Source: Geosiphon pyriformis
Lineage: Eukaryota; Glomeromycota; Glomeromycetes; Archaeosporales; Geosiphonaceae
DNA length: 64,000 nt
Reading direction: 5' to 3'
NCBI GenBank assembly: GCA_016748015.1
Contig: JAAOMT010000665.1
Location: 245,139-309,138 of the forward strand
Part shown: positions 36,242 through 48,600 of the stretch, in pieces
How the letters are laid out: the number at the start of each line of letters is the position of its first letter
How positions within the stretch are numbered: the stretch's first letter is position 1
Program-made: the position numbers and the translations under genes
The notes under the pieces: model-generated
Seen by the model: the letters and a program-made list of their open reading frames with translations, nothing else
Databases searched by the model: none
Told to the model about the DNA's origin: nothing

Positions 36242-37693
36242 ATGACCACCAATAACTTATTATACCTCTTTTTAATCTTTGCTTTGATCGGGTCAACATT
36301 TTCCAATCCCTCTTTTATCCCATTCACCCCAGAAGAAGAGCATAATTTGGTAGAAAAATATGGTCAAGTCTTTAAACCAACTAATCAACTTCGTAGTTCT
36401 TATTTAACCGGTTCAAAGAACAAAGCTCATCATCGAGCTGATGTTGTATTTGATACCAAAATTCCATCACTAAATCCAGATCAAACAGGCGCAGTAAAGA
36501 GCATTGAATGTGGTACTGATGGTAACATCACCCTCACAATAAAGGATGATAATTATTTGAAAATGGTGGAGAATTGGCCCAAAGGAAATCTGATGCTATT
36601 GATCAGCCATCAATGGGAATGTTTTGGTAAACAGACGACACAATTCTTTTTGGCTGGTAATAAAACGATTGATGCTCAAAAATTACAAGTCGAATTCACT
36701 ACCACTGAACCATGTGAGGTTATGAAATGGTCAAATAGTTTTTCATTGGATATGATTTGGGAAAAACCTACAAACCCAAAAGAAAATTTTTCAAATTTAA
36801 AATCTAAATCAAAGTTAAAACGTCGTGGTCGTCTCGCAGAAGCACTTGCCGATAAATCAACCATTGACATTGACAAATCAAACACAATAGATCTTAACAT
36901 TTTATATGATGAAGAAACTGGAAAATCATCGAAACCGAATATTCCACTCATAAAGATTGGTCAAAATATTGCAAAGAATGGTACAGGTCTTGATGAATCA
37001 TTATTATGTCAGAATTGTTTTGTAAAAGGTCAAGCTACAATTTCGTTACACATTGAAGGACATTCACTTCCTACACCTGAAATCACAAATGCTACGATTT
37101 CAATGGATGGAGATTTAAATTTTAACTTTGACCTTAAAGTTAATAATGGAATAGGTGTAGCACCATCAACTCCAGATATTCAAATCGCAGAATTACCATT
37201 AAGTCCACTTGGCGTTCCAGGATTATTTAACATTGGTCCATCCATAATTCTTGCTGCCTCGGCTAAAGTTTCAACTGCTGTAACTGGAACTTTATATACT
37301 GGTGGTTCAATATCTTATCCACAATTTCACATGAGTGCATCACTTCTTGATTCTCAAAAACCAAATTTTCAACAATTCGGTTTCGATGCTAAAACCACTC
37401 CTAAAGAACCAACGGTTGGTGTAACCGTCTCAGGAGGTGTCTCTGGATCTTTGAAACCACAACTGGCTCTTAGTGTTGACGTTATGAACGGTTTATTACA
37501 AGCTAAAACTGGTTTCCAAGTGATAACTACTTTGGGCGCTGATATTACTGTTGGTGCAGAATCTGGTTGTTCAAATTTAAAACAACCTCACATCGAGACT
37601 GCACTTTCGGGTGGTTTAGGATTCTTTGTTCAAAGTGTTAATTTACCTACCTTTAGTTTTCCAAAGAAAGTAATTGGGGAAAAATGTGTTTAA
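36242..37693 (+). CDS. Secreted protein of 483 aa, function unknown
   Basis: A single uninterrupted exon of 483 aa that starts at the first ATG. The signal peptide is clear (MTTNNLLYLFLIFALIGSTFSN). The mature protein has an N-terminal part with Cys near residues 90, 126 and 160, a basic linker (SKSKLKRRGRLAEAL), and a C-terminal part rich in Gly, Ser, Thr and Val with alternating hydrophobic residues, which suggests extended beta structure. It ends IGEKCV. Several N-glycosylation sequons (NITL, NKTI, NGTG, NATI) fit the secretory route. The layout recalls fungal secreted proteins with DUF7029/DUF7223-type domains, but I cannot confirm that. There is no GPI-like hydrophobic tail, so it is probably free or wall-associated. 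Confidence 0.8.
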   Translation: MTTNNLLYLFLIFALIGSTFSNPSFIPFTPEEEHNLVEKYGQVFKPTNQLRSSYLTGSKNKAHHRADVVFDTKIPSLNPDQTGAVKSIECGTDGNITLTIKDDNYLKMVENWPKGNLMLLISHQWECFGKQTTQFFLAGNKTIDAQKLQVEFTTTEPCEVMKWSNSFSLDMIWEKPTNPKENFSNLKSKSKLKRRGRLAEALADKSTIDIDKSNTIDLNILYDEETGKSSKPNIPLIKIGQNIAKNGTGLDESLLCQNCFVKGQATISLHIEGHSLPTPEITNATISMDGDLNFNFDLKVNNGIGVAPSTPDIQIAELPLSPLGVPGLFNIGPSIILAASAKVSTAVTGTLYTGGSISYPQFHMSASLLDSQKPNFQQFGFDAKTTPKEPTVGVTVSGGVSGSLKPQLALSVDVMNGLLQAKTGFQVITTLGADITVGAESGCSNLKQPHIETALSGGLGFFVQSVNLPTFSFPKKVIGEKCV

Positions 37694-37853
37694 ATTTTTT
37701 GTTTTTTTTAGGGATTTTTTGTAATTTTATATTTATACATGCATTTATTAGCACTATTAAATTTTAGAAGTCAATGTGTAAATTAAAACCTCTTTGAAAA
37801 AAAAAATTCTCTTTCTTTAACTCATCATTTTGTTTAACATTATCATTGTTTAA

Positions 37854-37885
<32 letters not shown>

Positions 37886-38605
37886 CTATTTTTCTCTTAA
37901 ACATTTTGTTTTTTAAAACTTGTAAATTTATTGTTAACATTATTTTTTTTTTGCTGCCGAATCAAATAAACATTTATGTGGCCAAAATTTGGTTTGCGCA
38001 CAAAAAAACACGGAGAGTTTGAGAATAATGCTTAGCCCCCGGCATTTGGGCGTGGCTCTCAAGAAATGCCTTTATTAGAAATGTTGTATGATCTTCAGTA
38101 TCATTAGATCAATTTATGAAATGATCGACAAAAATAGCAAATAATGTGGCGATTGTCTTTACACGAGATCGACCTTGAGAGTCAAATTTTCATCTTTGAA
38201 TTACATTTAATGACAAACAAAAAATATTATTTCCTCTATGATTTTCGTCAACCGAGAATTGAAATATTTTAGAATTAAGGTGATACCAATCCCTTTTCTC
38301 TACTCCATTGTCAAATAGGGTCCAATTTCTAAATTCAGATCCAAAAATTATTGAAAAAATGTGTACAAAAATTACAAAGGGGCACGGCTAAGTTAAAAGT
38401 AGGGAGTCAGAATCAATGATTTAATGGGCTAATTAAAGATACATAATTGGGATTAACCACAAAACCAAAACTATAAAATTCTTTTAAAGGCTGGATTAAT
38501 TTTGGCAAGAGGAAAATGAATGATAAAAAGAGAATAAAATCGTCAGCATGAGACAAGCTTAAAAAATCCAAATATCCTAAAATATATTTTCTATGCTCAC
38601 CATGA
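37694..38605. other. Intergenic region between convergent genes
   Basis: 3' flanks of two convergent genes, with a CAT repeat at about 37854-37880. I see no gene. Confidence 0.5.
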
Positions 38606-39612
38606 TCATTCGTTATTGGATTTAGATGAAGAAACGGAAGCATGACTGCTAGTACCATGTAATCTTTCTGGTGGTTTAGGAAAGGTACCTTCCTCGATAG
38701 AGAAAGCCATATCTTCAGCTTCCTCGGAAGTATTTTCAAAAACGTCTTCTTCCCAACCATCATCATTGATAACATCAGGTAAAACATTTGCCTGTTCATT
38801 AAATGGATCTTGAGGTGGTGACGGAGGGGATTGGGTCTCTGTTTGCGGACCTGGTATACGTTCAACTTTAATTGTTTGATCTTTAGTAACAAAGATCGCT
38901 TCAGGATTGATGATTGGCTCCATTTGAAGAACCTTACCAGGTGTCTGTGAAGATGGAGCACTGGATGATCTTTTGAGGGACGACCCATGTATATCAACTT
39001 CATTCGTAGGTGTACTATTAGATACCAAATCAGAATGTAAATATCCACCAACATCAGGGGTGTAAAGGTTATGCTTTGAACTAGATGCCATGCTGTGGAA
39101 ATCCTCAGTGAAGGAAGAGCGATCAGTGTTTTTGTAGTTTAGAAATAGTGAATGAGGTAGAACAGGTATTTCGTTAAAGCCTCTATTTAGATGCCCATGA
39201 GCTGGAATTGCATGTGCCATAGCCGGCAAATAAGTGGTCTCTGGATCTGAAGGAAGTCTGAGAACTCCTTTTCCTTTTCTATGTCTTCTTAATGCTCGGT
39301 ATCCGAAATAAGCTCCCAAGATGAAAAGAACCAAAATGGCGAGTACAATTCCACTGACAATCCCAGTTGTGAGTTTTGATGATTTTCCAGGGCTTGCTTC
39401 AGGGGTTGTTTGAACATTGTTATTATCTAAGGATTTAGAAGATAAAGGTGTTTCCTGAAAACTAGTGGTAGAAGTCGGAGTTGAAGAGGTGGCTAAGGAA
39501 GCAGTTGTTGTAATAGGAAGAGGTGGTGAAGCTATATTTTGAATCAAATATTAGTAGCTATAGTTAAAAATTGCGTCAAACAAAACTCTCAACGTGTAAT
39601 CATAAATTATTA

Positions 39613-39662
<50 letters not shown>

Positions 39663-40371
39663 GTTACCTACTTGTTATACTGGTAACTTCCACCGTACCA
39701 GCTGTTGGGCCATTATATGGATTATATTTATTTCCTTGATTGCCACTATTCGAGGAATCATCTTCTGAATTCGAATCAAAACCCGTGTTCTGAGATTGAG
39801 AGCTTCCATAACTATTTACTCCATTCGCAGAATTTCCGTTGGATGTATTATCAGCTTGGCGTTTTTGAAACCTGGCTCTTTTTTTGCAACCTTTAACTTT
39901 CCAGTTATCATGTTCATTATTTTCCTTTGTTTTTTTTGTTGGGTTCTCGTCTTTTTCTTGAAAGTTTATTTTATTATTGCCTTCGGCATCGCTAACATTC
40001 TCCTTTGAGGTGACCCAAAGATAATAACTCAGTTGCCTCACCATTCCCCGAGACGTGTCATATCCACGTTCGAGCTTTATCATTACTTTGAGAACAATTT
40101 GAGGTAAGAAATTTTTATTCACATACGACGTGAAGTCTAAATTTCAACACTCTCAAACGAAACTTGAAGTATGATATAAGACTTAAGAATTTCGTAGCGT
40201 CTTTTAATATGTTTTACTAGCAAACAATTGGAATTTTATGCCACCGATTGCATTAACAGGCGGTTCCACATTTTGTGTAAGACAAAAGTAAGAGTAGGAA
40301 TTATTTAAATCAAAATCAAAAATAAATTTAGTGGGATTACCCAGACTAAGCAAGGGTTGATTGATCATAAT
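38606..40371 (-). CDS. Single-pass membrane protein with Ser/Thr-rich stalk
   Basis: Three exons are supported: 40371-40218, 40136-39672 and 39531-38606, phases closing to 514 aa from the ATG at 40371. The first 190 residues look extracellular (FIFDFDLNNSYSYFCLTQ, QLSYYLWVTSKEN). An Asn/Ser-rich segment and a Ser/Thr-rich stalk follow, then one membrane helix (TTGIVSGIVLAILVLFILGA) with a basic stop-transfer RRHRKGKG. A 230-residue acidic, Pro/Ser-rich cytosolic tail ends it. I do not recognise the family. The shape is that of a fungal cell-surface sensor or adhesin-type receptor. No signal peptide follows the chosen start, so a 5' exon is probably missing from this model. Candidate coding sequence in other frames lies at 40430-40560 but I could not join it cleanly. 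Confidence 0.65.
39615..39662. repeat. TTA microsatellite inside an intron
   Basis: About 16 tandem TTA units lie in the last intron of the membrane-protein gene, just inside its donor site. Confidence 0.85.
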
Positions 40372-41222
40372 TTTTGATAAGATCAAAATCACGTGAATTT
40401 AAAAGAAAATTGCATAAATGCTTATTGAACAAGGTTATTTGGGGTACACCAAGTTTTTTTTATTGGAAAATTCTGCGTGTAAAAAAAAGGGTGTTTGTCT
40501 CCTTTCGATGGCGTTCCTGCATTGAAGTATCTTTTATGGAAATAGTTTTCGTAATACCAGTTTTTGTGAATAACAATTATGGAAACCAGATTATAGAAAA
40601 AAAATGCGCCACTAAAACTAAATGAAAAATGTCAAATAGGAGTAATCAAATCGATTTCTCATTTTTTCTGGTATTAAATACTATTTATTATGAGCATTCT
40701 CTCCCAAAATAACTCGTAATCAAGGGACAAAGAAAATAGAAAACATTCAAATTCTTAAAAAATTGGAAAGCTTTACATTTTTCATTTTAGAAATTTGAAA
40801 TGCAATTTAATGAAAGATTTAAAAACTTTTTAATTAATTTAATTTTTGTTTTATGAAATAATTTTAATTAATAAATTATTATTATTATTATTATTATTAT
40901 TAAGGCTCGAAAGATATAAATATTCGTGCTTCTATTTCACTCACCCATAAGATCGCTTTTATGGCTACTAAATGAAATAATAATAATTTTTATATGGTGT
41001 TTTAGAATTTTTTAAAAGGTATTTTGAAGCCATGTCTATAAATAATTTTAATGTCTTAGATTTTTTTACCTGATTACAACATGTATTCTCGAGCTAGTCT
41101 AGCAAAAACCTTTATAAAAACCTAAAATTTATCAACCCTGTTATATTAATTATTAGGATACTATCATCAGCTTCAAACCAAATAATCTCTCGCATGGTCT
41201 TCTTTCTTTAAAACCAACCATA
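40372..41222. other. Region upstream of the membrane-protein gene
   Basis: May hold the missing 5' exon of the minus-strand membrane-protein gene. An ATT repeat lies at about 40876-40902. Otherwise AT-rich spacer. Confidence 0.4.
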
Positions 41223-41574
41223 ATGAATTTTTATTTTAAATTAAAAATCAATAAAGCTTACTTTTGGGTCCACAGAAGCCAAAAAAGCTTAATTAATCCT
41301 AAAGGGTTTCAATTTATTCAGAAATTAGATTCAAATCAAACTTTTTCCAACGTGGTAAAGTGGATGAACCTTACTAAGATTCCGCTAAAAAATAATCAAA
41401 TTATAAAACGTTCACAATCACAAAATAAAGTGCCAATCAACCTTAAAAATGGCCTTTTTCCATTGTTCCCGGTTATTACATTTTTCACAAATTTTGTGGA
41501 CTGCCTTAAACTAAATAACATTGGCTTAGACGTGCCTCATTTACAAATAAAAGGTTTTTCTTTTATAAAATTCA

Positions 41575-41601
41575 NNNNNNNNNNNNNNNNNNNNNNNNNN
41601 N
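41575..41601. other. Assembly gap (27 N)
   Basis: A run of 27 undetermined bases. The open frame before it and the lipase frame after it are not in register across 27 nt, so the length is probably nominal or an intron is involved. Confidence 0.95.
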
Positions 41602-42212
41602 GGGGGCGGAACGTGTTGATTCACAAGTGTTAAAAGATGTAAAACTTCTATTCCCTCAATTAAAAAAAGTTATTCGAAGGTACCTAAGTAACACTTTAGG
41701 GTATAGAATCGATGAAATTATGTTTATTGGACATGGCCTTGGTGGTATTTCAGTATTTTTAATAGTCAAAAGTAAACTTTAATTCAAATTTACTTTTCAA
41801 TAATATAAACTGTATCTTCAATATAACAGGATATGCTTCAATTGCTGGTTTTCAGTGGGCACTTGAAAGATATGTAATTATAGTAGAGAAAGAATGGCCT
41901 GATATTGATTTAAGCAAAACTTATCATCAAGTCGTTACTTTTGGAGCTCCGAGAGTTGCAAATAAGGAATTTAGTATATCCCTAAACCAAGTAATCCAGC
42001 ATTACCGCTTCACCCATGGAAACGATTATGTTCCACACTTTCCATCGACTTCAATGGGGTGGAACCATTTTGGTATTGAAATATGGATCGAGCCATTAAA
42101 CGGATGTGATTGTCCTGAGGATAATCAAAGCATGTATTGGGATTGCAATCACTCTATGCTTTCAACGGCGGGAACAAGGCAAAGCTGGATTGCTGGGATT
42201 TATTCTAATTAG
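41602..42212 (+). CDS. Class 3 lipase-like protein, 5' part lost in gap
   Basis: Two exons are visible: 41602 (partial) to the donor after ...GLGGIS near 41752, and about 41830-42212. The nucleophile elbow reads IGHGLGG, with codon GGC at 41735-41737 where the Lipase_3 family has Ser (GHSLGG). The other family blocks are present: VVTFGAPRVAN, FTHGNDYVPHFPS with the acid residue, and a His in GWNHFGIEIW, followed by a Cys-rich end (CDCPEDN, YWDCNHSM). With the Ser replaced, hydrolysis by the usual mechanism is unlikely. An open frame at 41223-41574 before the gap (MNFYFKLKINK) may be its N-terminal exon, but I see no lipase motif there. Confidence 0.7.
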
Positions 42213-43659
42213 AATTTGAAATCTTATCCTTTTTTATTTTAGGAATGTAATGCAGGTCAATCAATAAACAGCACCTTGGATGAAAATTTTCAATATAGGT
42301 CTTATTTTGGCGTTCAAATTGGTAAACGGGATCTGCGATATTGAAATTATGTTGATCTTTTTGGCCCATTTTTGATCTACGATGTTGGTAATTCTGGTCA
42401 GATAGTCCGGTTTTTGTTATTTGTTCTTTCCAAATAACTTTCCTTTAACTTTTTAACAGTAATTGACCTAAATTCCAGCTGGTAACAACATTACTACAAA
42501 TATTTAATTATTAACTTAAATTCTTTGTAAATTTATTTCTAAATAATTTTTAAAATAAAATTTGTTATTTTAAATTTTATTAAATACTTTTTATAATATA
42601 AAAGTACAATTGTTGTTTAATGTATTAAAACAATATTAATTATTATTATTATTATTATAAAATGTGGTTTTATTATATTTTATATGTATAAAAACTAAAA
42701 AATTTTACTATAAAAACAACTTATGTATTTACAATATATAACCAGTTATCCAAAATTAAATTAATATTTATTCATTTATTTTTAAACTAAAAACACTATT
42801 ATAAATATTTTTCTTAAATAAATTTCTATAACTTGATACTATAATTTGGCTGTTTAATTTGAAAGTTTTGTAAATTTGAAAATTTACAATAGAGTTTTTT
42901 GTATAAAAAATAGAAATTTAATAATTTACTGGCTTTTTAATACTTAGTATATTTAACTTTTTCTGCTTTTTTTGACAAATTTATTCTGATATTTTTAATT
43001 TTTTTAATAAGTTATTCAATTTTAATAAATTAATTTTATATTTATAACATATCTATTTTTTACTAAACTATTTATAATATTATATTTTTAGCACTATTTT
43101 TTAATTTATTAAATCAATAAAAAAACAAACAACAAAAAAAATAAAAATTAATATCTTATTAATAATTGTGATTAAAAACTATTGTTTTAAAGTAATAAAA
43201 TTAACAATTATGTTTTTAGTATCTTTTAATAAAAAAATTAAGTATAAATAAAGTTGATAATAATAACAAAATAGTAAATTTATAAATTTAAATAATATTT
43301 CAAAAAAATATTATAAAACCAAAAGTAAAAATTTTTTGTTATTTAATTATTAAAATACTTTTTTTCTAATTAATATTATTTGTATTTATATTTATTTTTA
43401 ATAATATAAAATATTTTAACAATTTTTTTATTTTTGGTATTTCTGGCATTTTTAGAATTTTTTTTAATATTTTGAAATTTTTACTATTATATTATTTATT
43501 TTTGTTGCTTTTTATTTAAATAATAATATTTTTTTCTTTTAAAATTATGTAATATTTTATAATAGTATTTTTTAGTTTTTTAAATTATTAATTTGTTATT
43601 TTTTTTAATTAATTAATTATTAATGTTTTTATTATTAAATATTATAGTAAAAAAAAAAA
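42213..43659. other. AT-rich gene-free region
   Basis: 3' flank of the lipase-like gene and then, from about 42470, nearly pure A/T DNA with long T and A tracts up to the 5' end of the LINE. I see no gene. Confidence 0.55.
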
Positions 43660-43773
43660 CTTCTTTCTCTCTTACCTTCAAAAATCTTCAAAAAGCGCAT
43701 TTTCTAAAAAAGAAGTTTTTTATTTTTTCTTGTTAGTTTTTTTAACATTTTTTTAAATAATAACCCTTTTGTC

Positions 43774-45641
43774 ATGGATTTAAAGACTGCTTTAGATAGT
43801 AATATGTCAAAAAAAAAGGCACCCAAAGAAGCTTTCTATGGTTCTGCTGGTGGTTCTTTTGCTTTAAAAAAAAAAGTGGTTCTTGGGAATGTTAAACACT
43901 CTGGTGATGAGAAAAATATTTCTTTGATTAAATCTGGATCTGGTAATAGTGTGTATTCTAATGTGGATAGTTTATCTGGTAATAATAAGGATGTTGGCAT
44001 GGCTGGTATAAATGATGGGCCTTTTCTGAATTCAGCTGCAATCACTCCCAAGGCAAAATATATCAATATTAATGCTGCTTTTGGTTTCCCACTTGGTTTT
44101 TCCAACTTTGACATAGATGATGATGAAGAAGTGTCTCTTCCTCTTTGCTTTTCTATCTTTTTGGATAAGAAGTGGGTTGATCCTAAAATTGTCAAAACTC
44201 AGGTGAAGGTCTCAATTAGGCAATCTTTTGCTTTAGACATTAATCTCTCAGCTGTAAAAGGAAAATCAGTGATGGCAAAAACCCAAATCATTAGAAAATT
44301 TTTTTCAACTATCAATAGTTTTGGGAAGGCCACTACCCCCTTAAAATTTAAAAGAATTATTTGATCAATGTTTACTTTAGAAAAAAGCATGGAAATGGCC
44401 GTATTATTGGCCAGAGAAAAAAGAATTGACATAAACAGTGATCTTAAGAGACAAAAAATGAGGTCAGATCGGGCTGTAATAATTAAAAAAATTCTCATAG
44501 ACACATCTAAAAATATGATTATTGCTGTAGTATCCAAATTTGGAGAAATTAAGTTGATCAAAATTAACCTGATTGGAATGTGCAAAAAGCTGTAGTGGAG
44601 TTTGCTGAATTGGACCAAGTTAATTTGTTAGTCTCTAAGTGGTCATTCTTAATTGCTAAGGATTCTGTGTGTGTAGCCAAAGTGGTAGGGAATCATAAGA
44701 CTTGCACATCAAAAGATTGGTTTAGAGCACTTTTGTTTACTTTGCTAATGGGAATGATGGCACATGATTTTAGGACTCTTTTGAAAAGAGCTAATGGGAA
44801 AACTTGTATCATAAACAGATCTCTGAAAACTGGCAATAGGATTTGCTGTGCTGTAGTTGGTTTTGAATCTGATAATGATCTGAAAATTGCCTTTTACATA
44901 AAGCCGATTCTTGGCAGAATTAAACTTTCTTGGGCAAGGATGGATCTGGTTTGGTGTGAAAAATGTGGAAAGTTTGGTTACTCTGCTCTGGAATGTGATG
45001 CATCTGTTGTGTTTCTCTCTAAGCTTTCAAAAACATTTAAAAGAGTTGTGTCTAATGAACGTCATTTTCAGTTGGCTAAGTTGTATAAGAAAAAAAGTGT
45101 TTCCATATTCTACTCTACTGTCTTTGGTAATAAATCTTGGGCCCAGGTGGTCTCATTTGCTGGTTTTTCTGATGGTCTTCACTTTGCTTCTGGTTCTGGT
45201 TCCCCTTTGTCTGGCATTTCAGGTTTGAATAATGGTTTTCCTTCTGTCTTGGCTGGCAATTTGTTTTTGGATGTTCATTTAGTCTCTTTGAAACAATCTT
45301 TGAAGCTGCTAACTGACCAAGTTTCTGGCATTGTGTGCAAACTCAGCAGCATAGAATTGGTGCCTTTGGTCCTCTCTCCCTCTTCTGGCCATTCAGTTGC
45401 CCCAATAGTTGTCAATGTGGATTCAGATTCAAATATGGTTTTGGATGGTTTAGTAGTGGTGCCTGCAACTCCCTCTAATGTTTTGGCTCTGGGTTTCAGT
45501 AGCTCAAAAATCTTAACTACCAAGATAGACTGTCTGGAGTCCAAGTTGGTGGCTCTTAAAGCCTCAATTGGTTCTGTTTTAGTGAAATTAGATCAGTTGT
45601 GCATTGGCTTGGGGTTCTTGGTTTCTTTTTTCTTCCAATGA
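43774..45641 (+). pseudogene. LINE ORF1, broken
   Basis: The frame starts at the ATG at 43774. It is broken by a TGA at 44362-44364 and by a one-base deletion near 44581-44590, after which it continues to the TGA at 45639-45641. The N-terminal 190 residues are Ser/Gly-rich. The middle has an RRM-like region (VIIKKILIDTSKN onwards). Near 44955-44996 is a zinc knuckle with spacing C-X2-C-X4-Y-X4-C, in which the expected His is Tyr. A Val/Ser-rich tail follows. ORF1 proteins bind element RNA in the ribonucleoprotein. The stop overlaps the ORF2 start as ATGA. Confidence 0.82.
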
Positions 45642-48600
45642 GTGGTTTGGTTTGGAAGTTTACTATATGCAATATTCATGGCATCAATGTTCCTGCAAAG
45701 CAAATGAATGTTATGTATTGGTATGTGAATTCTGGCAATATGGTGTCTTTTGTTACAGAAACTAAATTGAGATCCAGTATCAAGCCTTGGATTGCTAATA
45801 AGTTTGAGAGTGTGTGTGTCTTTACATCTGGCTTGGATAAAGATTTTCTTGGTACTGGAGTTGCTATAATTATAAACAATTCATTGGCTTCCCATGTGTC
45901 TAAGGTAAAGAAGATTTCTGGCAGGATTATTTCAGTTTGGCTTTTGTTTAAAGGCAAGCTTTCAGTCACAATTCTGGATTTGTACATTGGTGCTTTTTCT
46001 GAGACCAGATTTGGTCAAGCTTTGAAGGTGAACTTTTTGATTGCAGAAGCTGTTAATTCTAGCACTTTTGTGGTTCTGGGTGGAGATTTTAATGAGAATG
46101 AGTCTGAAAGGAGTGCAACTTTCAAGTTTTGTTTGGGTCTAAGTTTGGTCAATTTATTTGCTAATCATTATATGAAAAAAACTTTTACATGAAGCAATTC
46201 ATGGAGAGTTGAAAAAACAATTGATTTTATTTTTGTCAGTAGAAATCTTTCTTCTACCATTGCTGGTTATCAGGTCTGCTCTGTGTCTGGTTTTTTTGAC
46301 ACTGATTATAGTGCTGTTTCGGTTTTGATTGGCTTGAGTGGACTTCTAGATGTTTGGTTAAATAGTTTGCACAAACAGGCTAACAAGAATCATTGGAAGT
46401 TCAAAATTAAAGATGCTAATGGCCTCAAATGAACTGGTTTTAAGGATTGCCTTTCTGCCAAGCTTTTAATAGTTGCTAATGAATTTCTTGGTGCTGAAAT
46501 TCATGGTGATGTGAATGCTATGTGGACAATTTTAGAGAGGGTGGTGGTAGAATCAGCTAACAAGACATTTTTAAAACAGTGGTTTAGTGAGTTTCATTGT
46601 TTTAGGAATAAATTTTCTTCTAAGTTCTTTAGTTTAGAATTGTTGGTTGCCAAGATTGTTAAAAAGTTTGTCTTAGGTAATTTGTCTGGAGTTGATCACC
46701 TTATGAAAACATAGTCAACTTTGAATAACACCAAGGCTTGTGTCTTTGCTAACTTGGTTGGCTTGAGTGAAAAAATTGAAGTAGTTCTTAGACATTTGTC
46801 ATTGGTTTGTAAAAAATACAGAAGATCTAAGATATATGAGTCAAAAGTGGCTGAGAAGGCTTCTATAAAACTGGCAATATCAAAGTGCATAGAAAATTTC
46901 TGTTTTGACAAAAGCAGCATGATTAGAAGTGTTTTAGATTGGCCTTCTTACAAAGTAGTTCTGGATCACCTAATTGTGGATAATGAATTAATTTTGGAAC
47001 CTGAGAAAGTAAAGCTCAATGTTGATAAAATTATGGAGGGTTGGATTAGGAAACAGGTGGTGCTTTTGATAGTGCCTGACCTCTGGGCTTATCAGTATGC
47101 TCTATTGGATTATGTACAGAATTGTGTTTTTTCTAATGTAATAGGTGTCATCAGTTTGAATGAGTTGCTCTTAGTTGTCAATGGCCTGCCTGATGGTAAA
47201 GCAGCTGGCTTGTCTGGCATCCCTAATAAACTATAGAAGCATGGCAGCAATAGAGTGTTGGAATATTTCTTGAGATTATTGAATGCATATTTGTTGGTCA
47301 ATGGTGTTCCTGTTTTGTGGAAGAGGACTTGGGTCTCAATAATCTCTAAATCATATGATTGAGATGAAGTTCTTATGAATATGTGGCCTATAGCTTTGAT
47401 TGAGACTGCTAGAAAGATTCTTTCCAAGATTCTTTTTAATAGTATCTCTTCTGTATACAGTAAGTTTGGTGTTCTTTGGGGTGATAACTTTTCCATTTTA
47501 AAGAGTATGTCTATCCAATCTCCAGTATTCGCAGTTGGTTTAATTGTTAAAGATGCTCTAGAAAAAGGTCGGGAACTTTGGTTGGTTCTTCAGGACATGT
47601 ACAAGGCTTATAATTCTGTGGACTGACATCACTTGGAGGCTAGCTTACATCAGATCAAAATATGTGATAAGTTCATCAGATTTTTTGGTGGTATATATGG
47701 TGATAGGATAAATAGGGTTATAACAGACTTCAGTTTTACTGGTGGATACAGGGTTTGTAATGGCTTGGATCAAGGTGAGGTCTTTTTACCTCTTCTTTGA
47801 AGAATCTTTTATGACCTCCTTCTATGCAAAGTTAAAAGACATAAGCATTTGTGTGGTTATCAAATTGACATTAAGTTTGTAGCTAAAACTGATAGAATTG
47901 AGACTAGTGGTAGAATGTTCTTCTTTTTTACTGCAGGTGCATTTGTGAATGATATAATTTGGATTAGTAACTGTTAAATGTTAATGCAATATGCTTTGAA
48001 TATTGCTAGTAAATTTTTTGCAATCAATGACATTTTTATTAACAATAAAAAAACTGTGGTCATTCCTATTAATCAAGGTATTAGAGTGGTGTCTTTGAGC
48101 ATAAGTGGTTAGCCAATTTCAATAGCTAAAAAAGGTGAAGCTTATAAGTACTTGGGTATTTTTCTGTCTACCAAAGAGTTGTCTAAGCCGAGTGTGGCCA
48201 AAGCTTATTCAGATGTGCACTTTTTTGTTAATGTGGTGTTCAGGAAGTTTATTACTGACAAGCAGTTCTCTTATTTGGTTGCAGCTGTTCTGCAGCCTAT
48301 TGTTAGTTACAGAACCCAGTTTAGTTTTGTTTCATTGAGGGTTTGCCACAAGTGGGATGCTATGGTTCAGAAAAGTTTTAGGTCTAAGGCACATTTGCCA
48401 TGTAATTTTCCAGTCAAAGCATTGCATCACCTCTTGTTATATGGCTTGAAGTCTTTTGAGCAATTGCAGTCAGAGTGTAAATCAGCTGCTGTGATTTCAT
48501 TTTCCAATGCTCCTGGCATTTTTGGGCATCTATTCAATCATAGATTTTTGGATTTGCAAGTTCTGGGTTGGGCTTCACTGAATTCCTTGCAGTTCCCTGT

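Noticed and set aside
38413-39054. 213-aa minus-strand ORF
   Set aside because: It overlaps the membrane-protein gene in another frame, has no motifs, and its product looks like a shadow of the Ser/Pro-rich tail.
41223-41574. ORF before the gap as a certain lipase N-terminus
   Set aside because: It shows no lipase motif and is not in register with the lipase frame across the stated gap, so it is mentioned only as a possibility.
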